A stretch of 56,824 nucleotides of DNA, from NCBI GenBank assembly GCA_964598495.1, contig CAZRBY010000011.1, forward strand, positions 1 through 56,824, written 5' to 3'. Below, piece after piece: positions 41,570 through 50,521 of this stretch. A program made the position numbers and the translations under genes. Each line of letters opens with the position of its first letter. Position 1 is the stretch's first letter. The stretch comes from Cacconaster sp964598495. Lineage in GTDB: Bacteria; Bacteroidota; Bacteroidia; Bacteroidales; UBA932. Below the pieces are notes generated by a model, which had not been told where the DNA came from, searched no databases, and was given only the letters and a program-made list of their open reading frames with translations.

Positions 41570-43171
41570 TTAGAATGAGATGCCCACTGTAGCACTGATG
41601 CAGTGATGCATCGAACCGGCAAGATATGAGATGCCGAGGGCTTTTATTAACCGGTAATCCAGATCTAAATAACCGGTAATATTGTTTTTGAAAAAATGGG
41701 AGTATCTGAATCCCGCACCTGCATTGATGCGGTTTGCGGTTAGAAATTCAAACTCCTTGAGCATAGCGTCGTCCATAGTGCGCGGCGCTCTGGGGTTGTT
41801 GGTTTGTGTATATAATCCGTCATTTAAAGGATTGCCTGAGCCACCCCCGAAGCCTGCGCAAAGACGAATTCCGATAATACCGCTTTCGCGGAAAATATTG
41901 TATGCCCCCGAGAGCAGCCCGTCAATGGCGAGGATATCCTGCTTACGGTAAAAAGGATAGAGCGAAGCTGTCTGAGTACGATACATCGCATCTGCGGAGG
42001 CCTTGAGCACAAGTGTAGGACGATGATCTCTGACGCCGAGATTGGCGGAATACTCGAGATTGCCCTCAACCAGATCTCTGTCCAGAACCTCATTACTACC
42101 GAAATAGATGATCTCCTTAACTCCCTCAATGGTTTTTTCCTGATAGACATTCTCATTGTTGATCATGTGCGTGTAATCAGCAGATATCTTTACCATATGC
42201 TGGTTATCCCCTTTACCGAAAGATAAATGGCCATTGTAGCCGGCCTTGAAACCATTATGAGCCGAATACATTATGGTAGAGGTGGACTTTCTACCGTAAT
42301 AGCCGTCAAATGCCTTGAAAGAAAATTCGTTGAACAATCTTACCCCGGATGAAGGACCGATTTCAAGCTGAAGGGCACCTCCATGATATGTAGTCAACAG
42401 AGGCATAGTATTGGTCTGAGTAGAATAACCCTTCTCTCCAAACACTTCCCTCTGCCCGAAAAATCCACCGTAATCAACCAGATAATAATAAATTTTGTCC
42501 GTTGTACCGTAAATCTGGAAATAAAAGCTTTCAAGATTTCTTCTGAAAATATAATCGGCGCCTATGACAACCTTATCCGCAATATTCCAGCTCAAACCCG
42601 CAGTTACTTCCATATCCATAATCATATTTACGTGACGCGGATCACGTGCCTTGGAATAGTTTCCACTTGTGTAGTCTATCCTGCCTCCGGCAGAAAGGGC
42701 ATCATTAAAACGGTAAGCTACACCTCCCGTCAGGCGATATATCTCCAGTGTCTTGACGCCGGCAGTAGTGTCGGCCATCGCAACCAAATTAAAAGGGGAA
42801 TGATATGGGTCGCTCATCACTGAGCCACCCATATGCTTCCCTTTAAAATAGTCATACGACAATCTCCCGTAAACATAGACATCTTGTCCTAAATGGGAGA
42901 ATGATTCTGCCAAGGCTCCGACATTGAAACTGTCATCCGACTGATGATGGGCTACAAATCCGCCATTATTCTTGTCAAATCCAGCCTGGGTAATGAAGAT
43001 CTTTTCCACAGGCAATCGAATTAGACCGGCTGCATTGCTGCTGGTCAGCCAGGGTTCTGAGCCCTTTATGAAATTAAAATCATAAAGATGCTGCGGAGTT
43101 ACCTGTGCCCGACCTGTAAAGAGACAGAGCAGCGCCATTACCATTATAGTCAGAGAGCGTTTCATCATCAA
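41570..43171 (-). CDS. DUF6850 outer-membrane beta-barrel protein
   Basis: The 533-residue product has a signal peptide ending around FTGRAQ. YDFNFIKGSEPWLTSSNAAG opens the mature part. Alternating hydrophobic strands run to the C-terminus (LGISYLAGSMHHCISATVGISF), ending in Phe as outer-membrane barrels do. I recall this as DUF6850, a family found beside DUF4876 and TonB receptors. It lies six bases after the DUF4876 gene and ten before the S46 peptidase gene, so the five genes appear cotranscribed. The role is unknown. Confidence 0.78.
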   Translation of the reverse strand: MMMKRSLTIMVMALLCLFTGRAQVTPQHLYDFNFIKGSEPWLTSSNAAGLIRLPVEKIFITQAGFDKNNGGFVAHHQSDDSFNVGALAESFSHLGQDVYVYGRLSYDYFKGKHMGGSVMSDPYHSPFNLVAMADTTAGVKTLEIYRLTGGVAYRFNDALSAGGRIDYTSGNYSKARDPRHVNMIMDMEVTAGLSWNIADKVVIGADYIFRRNLESFYFQIYGTTDKIYYYLVDYGGFFGQREVFGEKGYSTQTNTMPLLTTYHGGALQLEIGPSSGVRLFNEFSFKAFDGYYGRKSTSTIMYSAHNGFKAGYNGHLSFGKGDNQHMVKISADYTHMINNENVYQEKTIEGVKEIIYFGSNEVLDRDLVEGNLEYSANLGVRDHRPTLVLKASADAMYRTQTASLYPFYRKQDILAIDGLLSGAYNIFRESGIIGIRLCAGFGGGSGNPLNDGLYTQTNNPRAPRTMDDAMLKEFEFLTANRINAGAGFRYSHFFKNNITGYLDLDYRLIKALGISYLAGSMHHCISATVGISF

Positions 43172-43177
43172 TTATCC

Positions 43178-44527
43178 TTATCTGCTCCTCAAAGAAGCTT
43201 CTTTGCGCTGATGGAAGTCGTTTCCGGAGTTGTTGGTGTCCATATAGACAATACGTGCGCCCATCTTGATGGAGGCTTCGGCATCAATGCCGCTCGGGTC
43301 GGTTGAACCCTCTTCGAGGTCGCTTGTACCCATACTGTAATTATAAACAAGTTTCCCTTTGTTTTCGGGTATTGCCTCAGTCGCCTCTTTGTTGACGTTA
43401 CGATAGATGGAGTGTCCCAGTTGGTTGGTGAGTACCACGCTACCTCCGTCAACAGCGGTGGTAAGACGCTTGTTGTTTTTACCCACATAGCCGGCTGTAA
43501 AGACCTCACAGGCATCTACAACCCATTCATTCGGAACCCATTTACGCTTCCCCGAATTCTTATTGTCATATAAATTCTCATTGGAAGTATCCTCAAAGAA
43601 TGACTGAGGTGTCACACCCTCTGGAGTCATAAAGATAAAGAATGCAGGACCCGTTACCGAAATAGGCCAACCCGTTCCCGTACCATATTTGTAAGCCTTA
43701 AGATAATGAGATGTAGGAATCGCCTCGGAAGGTGTGGGATAGTACGAAGCTAAGTTGTATCCCGATTCGGGATCATACATGGCATAGTAGTCACCTTTGG
43801 AGAGGTCTACTGATTTGCTGTATGTCAGAGTGTGGTTGATGGCACCTGTGATAGCCACAACAACCTCCTTACCGGGTTTGAGGACCGGAGCATTACCTTC
43901 AGACCAGGTCCAGAAGCCGTGTCCGGCAGGTACTCTACCTTCAGCTTCGTAAGTGAGTTTTCCATCAATCACATCAGCGTTAGTTGCATGTGAGTTGTAT
44001 TGGATTGTCATTGCGAAGCAGAGGTTCTTAAGATCGGCATCAACCATGGAGTTGTTGTAGAGAATCACATATTTGTCTTGCTGAAAATAACCTGAGCCGT
44101 CATCTTTTGGGGAACCGCCCGTATAAAGCTCCTTGACGATGATCTGTTTCGCCTCTGAACCTACCATGTCGATGGTAACCACGAAGGGGGTCTTCTCATA
44201 ATCAGGAGTAATGGCAACTTGTTGTTTGAATCCGTTGAATGAATAAGCAGTACCGCTTTCGGCACGTGTTTCAGTAGCAGAGAATTCATAAAGACCGGAA
44301 ACTGCAGGAACTACTGCATTACCACCGTTATCTGTTGTGCCGACATAAATCATTCCGGTATTGACATTTACTGCATTTACCGTAACGCCGGCTACGGGAT
44401 CGGCATCCGAATAGACTAACTGAACTTTGACGTCATACAATTTGTAAGGGTCGTCCCTTTCGCAGGAGACCGCAGCGATTAAGAGTACGCTGCACATCAG
44501 AAATGAAATAAAATTTTTCATAAGCAT
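43178..44527 (-). CDS. DUF4876 lipoprotein (paralogue 2)
   Basis: The 449-residue product has lipobox IAAVSC (Cys22). An N-terminal carboxypeptidase-regulatory-like domain (VQLVYSDADPVAGVTVNAV) is followed by the DUF4876 body, whose blocks closely match the 37224-38570 product (AGHGFWTWSEGNAPVLKPG, MYDPESGYN, EGVTPQSFFEDTSNEN, NTNNSGNDFHQR). It sits between the TonB receptor and DUF6850 genes. It is probably the receptor's surface lipoprotein, taking the place a SusD-like protein would have. Confidence 0.82.
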   Translation of the reverse strand: MLMKNFISFLMCSVLLIAAVSCERDDPYKLYDVKVQLVYSDADPVAGVTVNAVNVNTGMIYVGTTDNGGNAVVPAVSGLYEFSATETRAESGTAYSFNGFKQQVAITPDYEKTPFVVTIDMVGSEAKQIIVKELYTGGSPKDDGSGYFQQDKYVILYNNSMVDADLKNLCFAMTIQYNSHATNADVIDGKLTYEAEGRVPAGHGFWTWSEGNAPVLKPGKEVVVAITGAINHTLTYSKSVDLSKGDYYAMYDPESGYNLASYYPTPSEAIPTSHYLKAYKYGTGTGWPISVTGPAFFIFMTPEGVTPQSFFEDTSNENLYDNKNSGKRKWVPNEWVVDACEVFTAGYVGKNNKRLTTAVDGGSVVLTNQLGHSIYRNVNKEATEAIPENKGKLVYNYSMGTSDLEEGSTDPSGIDAEASIKMGARIVYMDTNNSGNDFHQRKEASLRSR

Positions 44528-44539
44528 TGTGTGTGTATA

Positions 44540-47485
44540 TTATTGTATTTTGAGCCTCAATGTGAGTCTGTAATAAAATTTGGGTATAAATGATGAGGAT
44601 TCAAACAAAGATGCCTCGGTATTTGAAGCACTCATTTTGAACCTCATTGTCGAGTAGAAGAAATTGTTGGCATAAAAGGAAAGGGAGGCTATTCTGCCTA
44701 TCTCTTTGGTCACGCTGATGTTTGCCGAGAAATAGGGAGAAAAGACATTCTTGAGGAAAAGATAATTGTATCCCGTTATGTTGATCATTGCATCCAGTTC
44801 TGAAAAGAGCTTTTTGTCGTTATCTTTAGCCCATAAATACTTCTCGCGGAATGGAATTAGAGTTTTAGGGTCGTCGAATGTGGAGTAATAGAGTGGATAT
44901 TTGACAACATGGCCCTTGATGTCGTAAAACTCAGTGCCTGATGGGATCTTATCCTGACCGCTGATAGGCCAGGTGGTCTGTTCTCCGCTATATTCGGCGA
45001 GATAGCGGTCGTGAAGGTAGAGCGACCCCTCAAGTCTGAGGGTGAATATCAGTCGCGCCTTGGGAATATGGGTAGTAAATGTGATGTTATTTCGCAATTT
45101 TACGCTCTCGGAGCCGTTGCTTGTTCCGGAACCGCTACCAACATAATGCCCTATAAATTGATATGGTGTAATACCGTCCGACATTGTGCGGTTTGACTGG
45201 TACGACTGCACTATGTTTTCGGTTACACTCCTGTATTTATAGAGTGTGCCATCCATTCTTATTGAGGTACGAATAGCTGGAATTTGTCCAAAATCCACTA
45301 CCCATTCGATGCCTTTGCGTACGGTAGGTGCCAGCTCGTTTGTAACTTTAGTCTTTGAGGTAAAGGTGTTTTTCTCGGTATATGCGAGCGTCTGGTCAGC
45401 TATTTTGCCTGTAACATCTTTAACGGTAACAACTCCGGTTTTCCTGTCTATGGAATAGAGGCGGTCAGAAGAGGGGATTAGACATCCTTCCAGACTGCGC
45501 TGGTCTGTCCATTTGTAGGTAAAGGGCTCATATTCATTGTATGTGAAGTAAGAGTCCAGGGTTTTGGAGTAAAAGGCAGCAAGGGAGATTTTGATGCCTG
45601 CTATGTCCGCCTCAATTCCTACTTCGCTCTGATGCGCCTTCTGCCATATCAGATACGGATTGTATTCTATCTGCCTCGGAAGAATGAAAAATGCATAGAA
45701 TGCCGTTCCATCCGCCATTGTACCGGGGGCAAAGACCTGTTTGCCGTAGTAGGAAGGTGTAGGGTAAAGAATGGAAGCCGAAGGGAGCTTGACGGCAACG
45801 CCCCAGCTGCCACGCACCGAGAGTTCTCTTAAGACCCTGCTTTTACGATATTTTATTATTGAATATTTCGCATTGAAGCGCGGTGAGAGGCTGTTGACCG
45901 TGCCATAACCGGAATTGTTGATCATAGTCCACTCCGAGCGTACACCGCCGACAAGATTGAGAGAAGTAGTCCCGATGGGAATGGTTACATTTTCTTCAGC
46001 GTATGCTGCCAGGTTGTTAACGAATGGTATATCCTTGTAGGGATAGGGTCTCCAGTCAGGCGCCTTAGAGAGGTCCTCATAATAAAAGCCTTCTCCAAGA
46101 TTGCCGCTACCGGTAAAGTGAGCTCCGAGTTTCAACTTGTTTACCACGCCGCCGAAATCGTGAGCCCAGTTTATCTTCAGATGGATATTGTAATCAAGAG
46201 GCTTATCATCCGTGTAGCTAACCTCGTACCAGTATCCGGCAGGCCTTAGAATCACCTCTGCATTGGGGTTGGATGAATAGGGAGTGGAAACAAAATATCC
46301 CTCTTCCATTCCGTGGAGAGAGGATGTCGAACTGGAACTTGATTTATTGTCGCTGGATGAGGAAATATTATCTGAGTATACAACCGAACCCGTAAGTTCG
46401 ATATTGGTTATCCAGGATTTGTTGAGAAGCCAGTTTAATGAAAAATTGCCTCTGATGGTATTCTCCTTCTCCTTTGAGTAAGTTTCCATAAAGGAGTCAG
46501 GATCGGCACTCTTGTCAAATCCCCCGACGTTGCCGGAAACTCCGACAGAAAATCTTAACGGTTGCCCGAATGTGTCGAAAGAATTGGAATATATCAATGA
46601 AAATGCATTACGCTGGTAGGTAGTAAAAGGAGATGCAAGATCTTGTACAGAAGTAGTCCTCTCTGCACTCGCATTTATTACTCCGCCCTTGGTACCAAGA
46701 TCAAATCCTTTGCTTAAAGAGAGTTGCTTGGTATTGGGACTGGTCATAGCGGTCACCATCCAAGGGGATTTTCCCTTACGGGTATTGATCTTGACCACTC
46801 CGTTGGTCATATCACCATGCTCTACTGAAGGCACTCCCGTTATAATCTCTATGGACTCTACGTTTGAGGATGCGATATTGCGGGTAGAAACGCCCGAAGC
46901 AACACCGTGGGTGGCATTATTGGAGAGGCGTACACCATCCAATTCAACTGCCGTGCCGAAAGAGGAAAGTGCCGTACCCTCGTCAGAGCGAATCTGGAAA
47001 GCATCGGTCGAGCTGGTGAGTTTGCCGCTATTGGCCGAAACTCCACCGGGCAGAAGTGAAGAGATATCTGAGACGTTGACCATCTGCATATGCTCGAGTG
47101 CTGTCCTGTCAATTTGACGGCTGGTAGTAGCGCTGTTGGTGTTTTCCTTTGCGGTCACAACTGCACTTTCGAGTGTCAGGTCATCGACTGCAAGATAATA
47201 AGTGACACCCTTGAGGTCTTTTGTGATCTCTATTTCAAATACCGTGGGAGCATACCCCAGACAAGATATCTCTACTTTCGTTTTGCCTTGCGAAACACCG
47301 CTGATGACGAATTCGCCCTTTGCGTTGGCTACTGCCCATAACTCCTTATCAGGCATAACTATGGTGGCAAACTCCACAGGAATGTCAGTATCCTTCTCAA
47401 GCACCTTCCCCGAAAATTGATATTTCTGAGCAAAGGTGGGAAAAAAGAAGAGTAGAGCGAATATTATCAGCAATGCCTTTCTCAT
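44540..47485 (-). CDS. TonB-dependent receptor with carboxypeptidase-regulatory-like domain
   Basis: The 981-residue product has a signal peptide (to FAQ, ~residue 19) and a CarboxypepD_reg-like domain (YQFSGKVLEKDTDIPVEFAT). The plug includes MQMVNVSDISSLLPGG and VELDGVRLSNNATHGVASG, with VESIEIITGVPSVEHGDMTNG close to the plug/barrel border. The beta-barrel ends YYRLTLRLKIQ. A Ser-rich loop (about residues 374-390) is notable. It is four bases from the BACON lipoprotein gene and twelve from DUF4876. The ligand is unknown. The peptidase at the operon end hints at peptides or proteins. Confidence 0.9.
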   Translation of the reverse strand: MRKALLIIFALLFFFPTFAQKYQFSGKVLEKDTDIPVEFATIVMPDKELWAVANAKGEFVISGVSQGKTKVEISCLGYAPTVFEIEITKDLKGVTYYLAVDDLTLESAVVTAKENTNSATTSRQIDRTALEHMQMVNVSDISSLLPGGVSANSGKLTSSTDAFQIRSDEGTALSSFGTAVELDGVRLSNNATHGVASGVSTRNIASSNVESIEIITGVPSVEHGDMTNGVVKINTRKGKSPWMVTAMTSPNTKQLSLSKGFDLGTKGGVINASAERTTSVQDLASPFTTYQRNAFSLIYSNSFDTFGQPLRFSVGVSGNVGGFDKSADPDSFMETYSKEKENTIRGNFSLNWLLNKSWITNIELTGSVVYSDNISSSSDNKSSSSSTSSLHGMEEGYFVSTPYSSNPNAEVILRPAGYWYEVSYTDDKPLDYNIHLKINWAHDFGGVVNKLKLGAHFTGSGNLGEGFYYEDLSKAPDWRPYPYKDIPFVNNLAAYAEENVTIPIGTTSLNLVGGVRSEWTMINNSGYGTVNSLSPRFNAKYSIIKYRKSRVLRELSVRGSWGVAVKLPSASILYPTPSYYGKQVFAPGTMADGTAFYAFFILPRQIEYNPYLIWQKAHQSEVGIEADIAGIKISLAAFYSKTLDSYFTYNEYEPFTYKWTDQRSLEGCLIPSSDRLYSIDRKTGVVTVKDVTGKIADQTLAYTEKNTFTSKTKVTNELAPTVRKGIEWVVDFGQIPAIRTSIRMDGTLYKYRSVTENIVQSYQSNRTMSDGITPYQFIGHYVGSGSGTSNGSESVKLRNNITFTTHIPKARLIFTLRLEGSLYLHDRYLAEYSGEQTTWPISGQDKIPSGTEFYDIKGHVVKYPLYYSTFDDPKTLIPFREKYLWAKDNDKKLFSELDAMINITGYNYLFLKNVFSPYFSANISVTKEIGRIASLSFYANNFFYSTMRFKMSASNTEASLFESSSFIPKFYYRLTLRLKIQ

Positions 47486-47489
47486 AATG

Positions 47490-48098
47490 CTACAGAGATG
47501 TCTGAACTATTTTTATTTGTGCCGTTGTATTCCGGTATTCTTTGAGTCTGAACGTAATGAGACACTCTCTTGGAGTGCCGGTCTCGTTGATATCCGCGGT
47601 AACCCTGATAATGTCATTGACTTCTCCGCTTTCCGGAGAAAATTTGAATGCGGAATTGGAACATGTAGCAGTCCATTCACGATTAGCCGTCAGCATAAAT
47701 TGTGTTCCACCTCCCTCGGCTGCAATGCTGAGTTGCCCCAAATCAACCCCGATAAAGGGATAGGAACCGATAGTAACAACCGTTTTAGCAAGTTTTGAAC
47801 TCTCTTCACCCTTAGCAGTGAATGTTATCCTGGCCACTTGAGTAGACTTTGATGTAGTTGCGGGAACTGAAATCCTTACAATGCCATCTTTAGTGCCGGA
47901 AGTGGGGGAAATGATTATACCGAGGGTATCACAATCCACTGTCCAATCCACGTTGCAACGGACATTGACATCGAACGAGCCGCCGTTGTAGTCAAAAGTT
48001 ATCGCATAAGGATCTACCGAAATCTCGGGGTCCACCACCTTGTGGCAAGAGGTTGCCATAAGCACTACCGCCAGAATGATAGGAAAAATCTTACGCAT
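47490..48098 (-). CDS. Lipoprotein with two BACON-like domains
   Basis: The product has about 202 residues from the ATG of MRKIFP. That ATG is chosen because the promoter's -7 element lies 20 bases upstream and the longer frame would start inside it. Lipobox MATSC. Two BACON-type repeats follow: SVDPYAITFDYNGGSFDVNV...SPTSGTKDGIVRISV and GQLSIAAEGGGTQFMLTANREW...SPESGEVNDIIRVTA, ending TAQIKIVQTSL. It is first in the TonB/DUF4876/DUF6850/S46 operon and probably a surface binding protein. Confidence 0.8.
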   Translation of the reverse strand: MRKIFPIILAVVLMATSCHKVVDPEISVDPYAITFDYNGGSFDVNVRCNVDWTVDCDTLGIIISPTSGTKDGIVRISVPATTSKSTQVARITFTAKGEESSKLAKTVVTIGSYPFIGVDLGQLSIAAEGGGTQFMLTANREWTATCSNSAFKFSPESGEVNDIIRVTADINETGTPRECLITFRLKEYRNTTAQIKIVQTSL

Positions 48099-48118
48099 AC
48101 CATAATCTGTATAATTGA

Positions 48119-48196
48119 CAAATATAGGTAAAAAAAGAAAAATATGTTCTTCCCGGAACAAAAAAACACCATAACTGCAGATTATTTATAACTTTG
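48119..48196. promoter_or_regulatory. Divergent promoters for the two BACON lipoprotein genes
   Basis: The minus strand TATATTTG (plus 48119-48126) serves the 48098 operon. The plus strand TAACTTTG (48189-48196) serves the 48204 gene, with only seven bases between the box and the ATG. Both are perfect -7 matches. Confidence 0.65.
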
Positions 48197-48203
48197 CCTT
48201 GGA

Positions 48204-48611
48204 ATGAAAGATAAGAAAACCATTTTTACTTGGGCTGTAGCTGCACTTTTTCTCTTTGTGCTGCTCGCTCAGTTTGTTTCGTGTGAAAAATATGTTCTGC
48301 CTGAGCTGACCATCTCTCAGGACACCATTATTTTCAGCCACAATATCGACAGTGCATATCTGAATGTACACTCCAATGTCATCTGGGAGATAGAAACACC
48401 TGACATTACTTTTAGCGACCAATGGATAACAGTCAAACCCAACTGGGCAGATGGTGACACCACCGTTGTCTTTAAGACGACCCTGAATGAAGGCCCCATG
48501 CGGCAAACTCAGGCCAGGGTATTCAGCGAAACGATAGAACGTCATCTGCTGCTGATCCAGCAGGCCGCACCAAAAGAACCCGAAGATCCGGAAAACCAGG
48601 ATAATCTTTAG
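48204..48611 (+). CDS. Single BACON-like lipoprotein
   Basis: The 135-residue product has a hydrophobic signal ending FVSC (Cys27). One BACON-like domain follows: LTISQDTIIFSHNIDSAYLN, WEIETPDITFSDQWITVKP, and the closing ERHLLLIQQAAP. A proline/acid-rich tail (PKEPEDPENQDNL) ends it. It is divergent from the BACON/TonB operon. Its 3' end overlaps the MBOAT gene by four bases in convergent orientation. Confidence 0.65.
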   Translation: MKDKKTIFTWAVAALFLFVLLAQFVSCEKYVLPELTISQDTIIFSHNIDSAYLNVHSNVIWEIETPDITFSDQWITVKPNWADGDTTVVFKTTLNEGPMRQTQARVFSETIERHLLLIQQAAPKEPEDPENQDNL

Positions 48612-50521
48612 AACTGGAAATAGATAAATGACTGCAGGTCCGCAGTAATAAACTGGTAGACGAAAAAGACCGCCAGGGCCACTATCAGTGCCATCAGAGG
48701 CAGTGGAATCATTGCAAACCGGATGCGATAGCGACGCTTTAAACGATCGGGAAGCCAGTGAATGACCATGCCGATTACCACAAGCAAAAAGACACTGCGG
48801 TATTGCCATACGATCTCCGGTATCATCGACAAATCCCAATGGCTGCCTATTCTGTTTACCATATTTTTTGCGGTATTCCAGGCCGTCTCATTGGCCTCTG
48901 CTGGATCGAGATTGGATCCGGACCTGAAAAAAAGACGCGTAAATGTAATAAAAACGAATGTTTGGAAAATTGCCCAAATATCCGAAAGGCGCCTGAAACG
49001 GGGTTCTTTTGAGGCCTCGGATCCAGCCACGACAGCAGCCCGGATTCCACGAAGACGGCACACCGTCACGTACGCAAGCTTAATGAGATTGCCGGCCATA
49101 ACTACTGCCATCCAGACAAAAAACATATTGAAAAGCGGACGGGGCGCAACTATGGAAAGAATTCCGAGACTAGCTGTGACCAATGTTATGACAAAAAATC
49201 TGAGCCCTATACTCCAATTTTTCCATATTTTGTGGATTACCATTCCCAGGCCGTTAAGGCCGCCCCAAATCATAAAATTCCAGCTTGCTCCATGCCACAG
49301 ACCACCCAATAACATGGTGTTCATCGAGTTGAGATTTGTCGTAATGCTCTTTCGTTTCTCAGGCCTGAAACGGGCAAACAGCACAAGTGCCACTGCGATG
49401 GCCGAAACTACCAGAGCCACCAGCCAGGAGCCTGAAAGCAGAACTCCAATAAGAGAAATGGTCACAATACAACAATAGGTGCCGAAAGTAGCATTTCGGT
49501 TGCCTCCTAAGGGAATATAGAGGTAATCCTTAAGCCATCTGGATAGGGACATATGCCATCTTCTCCAGAATTCTCCGGGATTCTTGGCCTTATAAGGCGA
49601 ATTGAAGTTTTGGGGAAGGTAAAAACCCATCAGCATTGCTACACCGATAGCGATGTCTGTATATCCCGAAAAGTCCGCATAGACCTGAAGAGAATAGCCG
49701 AAGAGGGCCATTACATTTTCAAATCCGGAGTAAAGTAACGGATTATCGAATACACGGTCAATGAAATTGATTGCCAGGTAATCACTGAGTACGATTTTCT
49801 TGACCAGACCATTGATAATCCAAAACACCGCTATGCCGAACTGCCTTCTGCTGAGAAAGAATTTGCGATGCAACTGCGGTATGAATTCGCTGGCACGAAC
49901 TATCGGACCGGCCACCAGTTGCGGAAAAAAACTCAAATAGAAGCCGAAATCCAAAATATTCCGTACAGGAGTTACCCTGTTGCGGTAGACATCCATCACA
50001 TAACTGATTGCCTGGAAAGTATAGAATGAAATGCCCACCGGCAAAATTATCGTATCAATACTGAAACGGTTGGCGCCCACGATGGCATTGCCAACTACGG
50101 CAAACATGTCAAATACTGCAAACTCAGTCCCGAATAGGTTGTTGACAACATCCGTGATGAAATATGCATACTTGAAGTAGCATAACGTAAAGAGATTGAC
50201 AATCAAACTCACTACCAGCACGGCTCTTTTTCCCTTGTCACTCTTTCTGGAATACATCCATTTGGCACCTAAGAAATTGTAAAGCGTCACAAAGAGAAGT
50301 ATCAGGGTAAAAATACCGCTTGTCTTGTAATAGAAAAAGAGGCTGGCAAAGAAAAGGAAGCCGTTTCTGAGCAGCAGCTTATTTTTGAAAAGGGCGAAAA
50401 GGGCAAAGACTATCGCAAAAAATGCCCAGAAATAGAATTGCGTGAAGAGCAACGGATGGGACTGATCGAATGTGAAGAGTCCTTTCAGAAAATCTGCCGC
50501 TATCTTGAAAAAATCGGTCAT
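48608..50521 (-). CDS. MBOAT family O-acyltransferase
   Basis: The 637-residue polytopic inner-membrane protein is AlgI/PatA-like. LPVGISFYTFQAISYVMDVYR near residue 161 and PQLVAGPIVRASEFIPQL near 200 are typical. GEFWRRWHMSLSRWLKDYLY carries H323, and GGLWHGASWNF carries the conserved catalytic His410. Known relatives move acyl (usually acetyl) groups across the membrane for alginate, peptidoglycan or other glycans. A stretch of ~50 residues between TFGTYCC and NTMLLGG is looser than in AlgI. It is the last gene of the five-gene operon, overlapping the SGNH gene by four bases. Confidence 0.92.
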   Translation of the reverse strand: MTDFFKIAADFLKGLFTFDQSHPLLFTQFYFWAFFAIVFALFALFKNKLLLRNGFLFFASLFFYYKTSGIFTLILLFVTLYNFLGAKWMYSRKSDKGKRAVLVVSLIVNLFTLCYFKYAYFITDVVNNLFGTEFAVFDMFAVVGNAIVGANRFSIDTIILPVGISFYTFQAISYVMDVYRNRVTPVRNILDFGFYLSFFPQLVAGPIVRASEFIPQLHRKFFLSRRQFGIAVFWIINGLVKKIVLSDYLAINFIDRVFDNPLLYSGFENVMALFGYSLQVYADFSGYTDIAIGVAMLMGFYLPQNFNSPYKAKNPGEFWRRWHMSLSRWLKDYLYIPLGGNRNATFGTYCCIVTISLIGVLLSGSWLVALVVSAIAVALVLFARFRPEKRKSITTNLNSMNTMLLGGLWHGASWNFMIWGGLNGLGMVIHKIWKNWSIGLRFFVITLVTASLGILSIVAPRPLFNMFFVWMAVVMAGNLIKLAYVTVCRLRGIRAAVVAGSEASKEPRFRRLSDIWAIFQTFVFITFTRLFFRSGSNLDPAEANETAWNTAKNMVNRIGSHWDLSMIPEIVWQYRSVFLLVVIGMVIHWLPDRLKRRYRIRFAMIPLPLMALIVALAVFFVYQFITADLQSFIYFQF

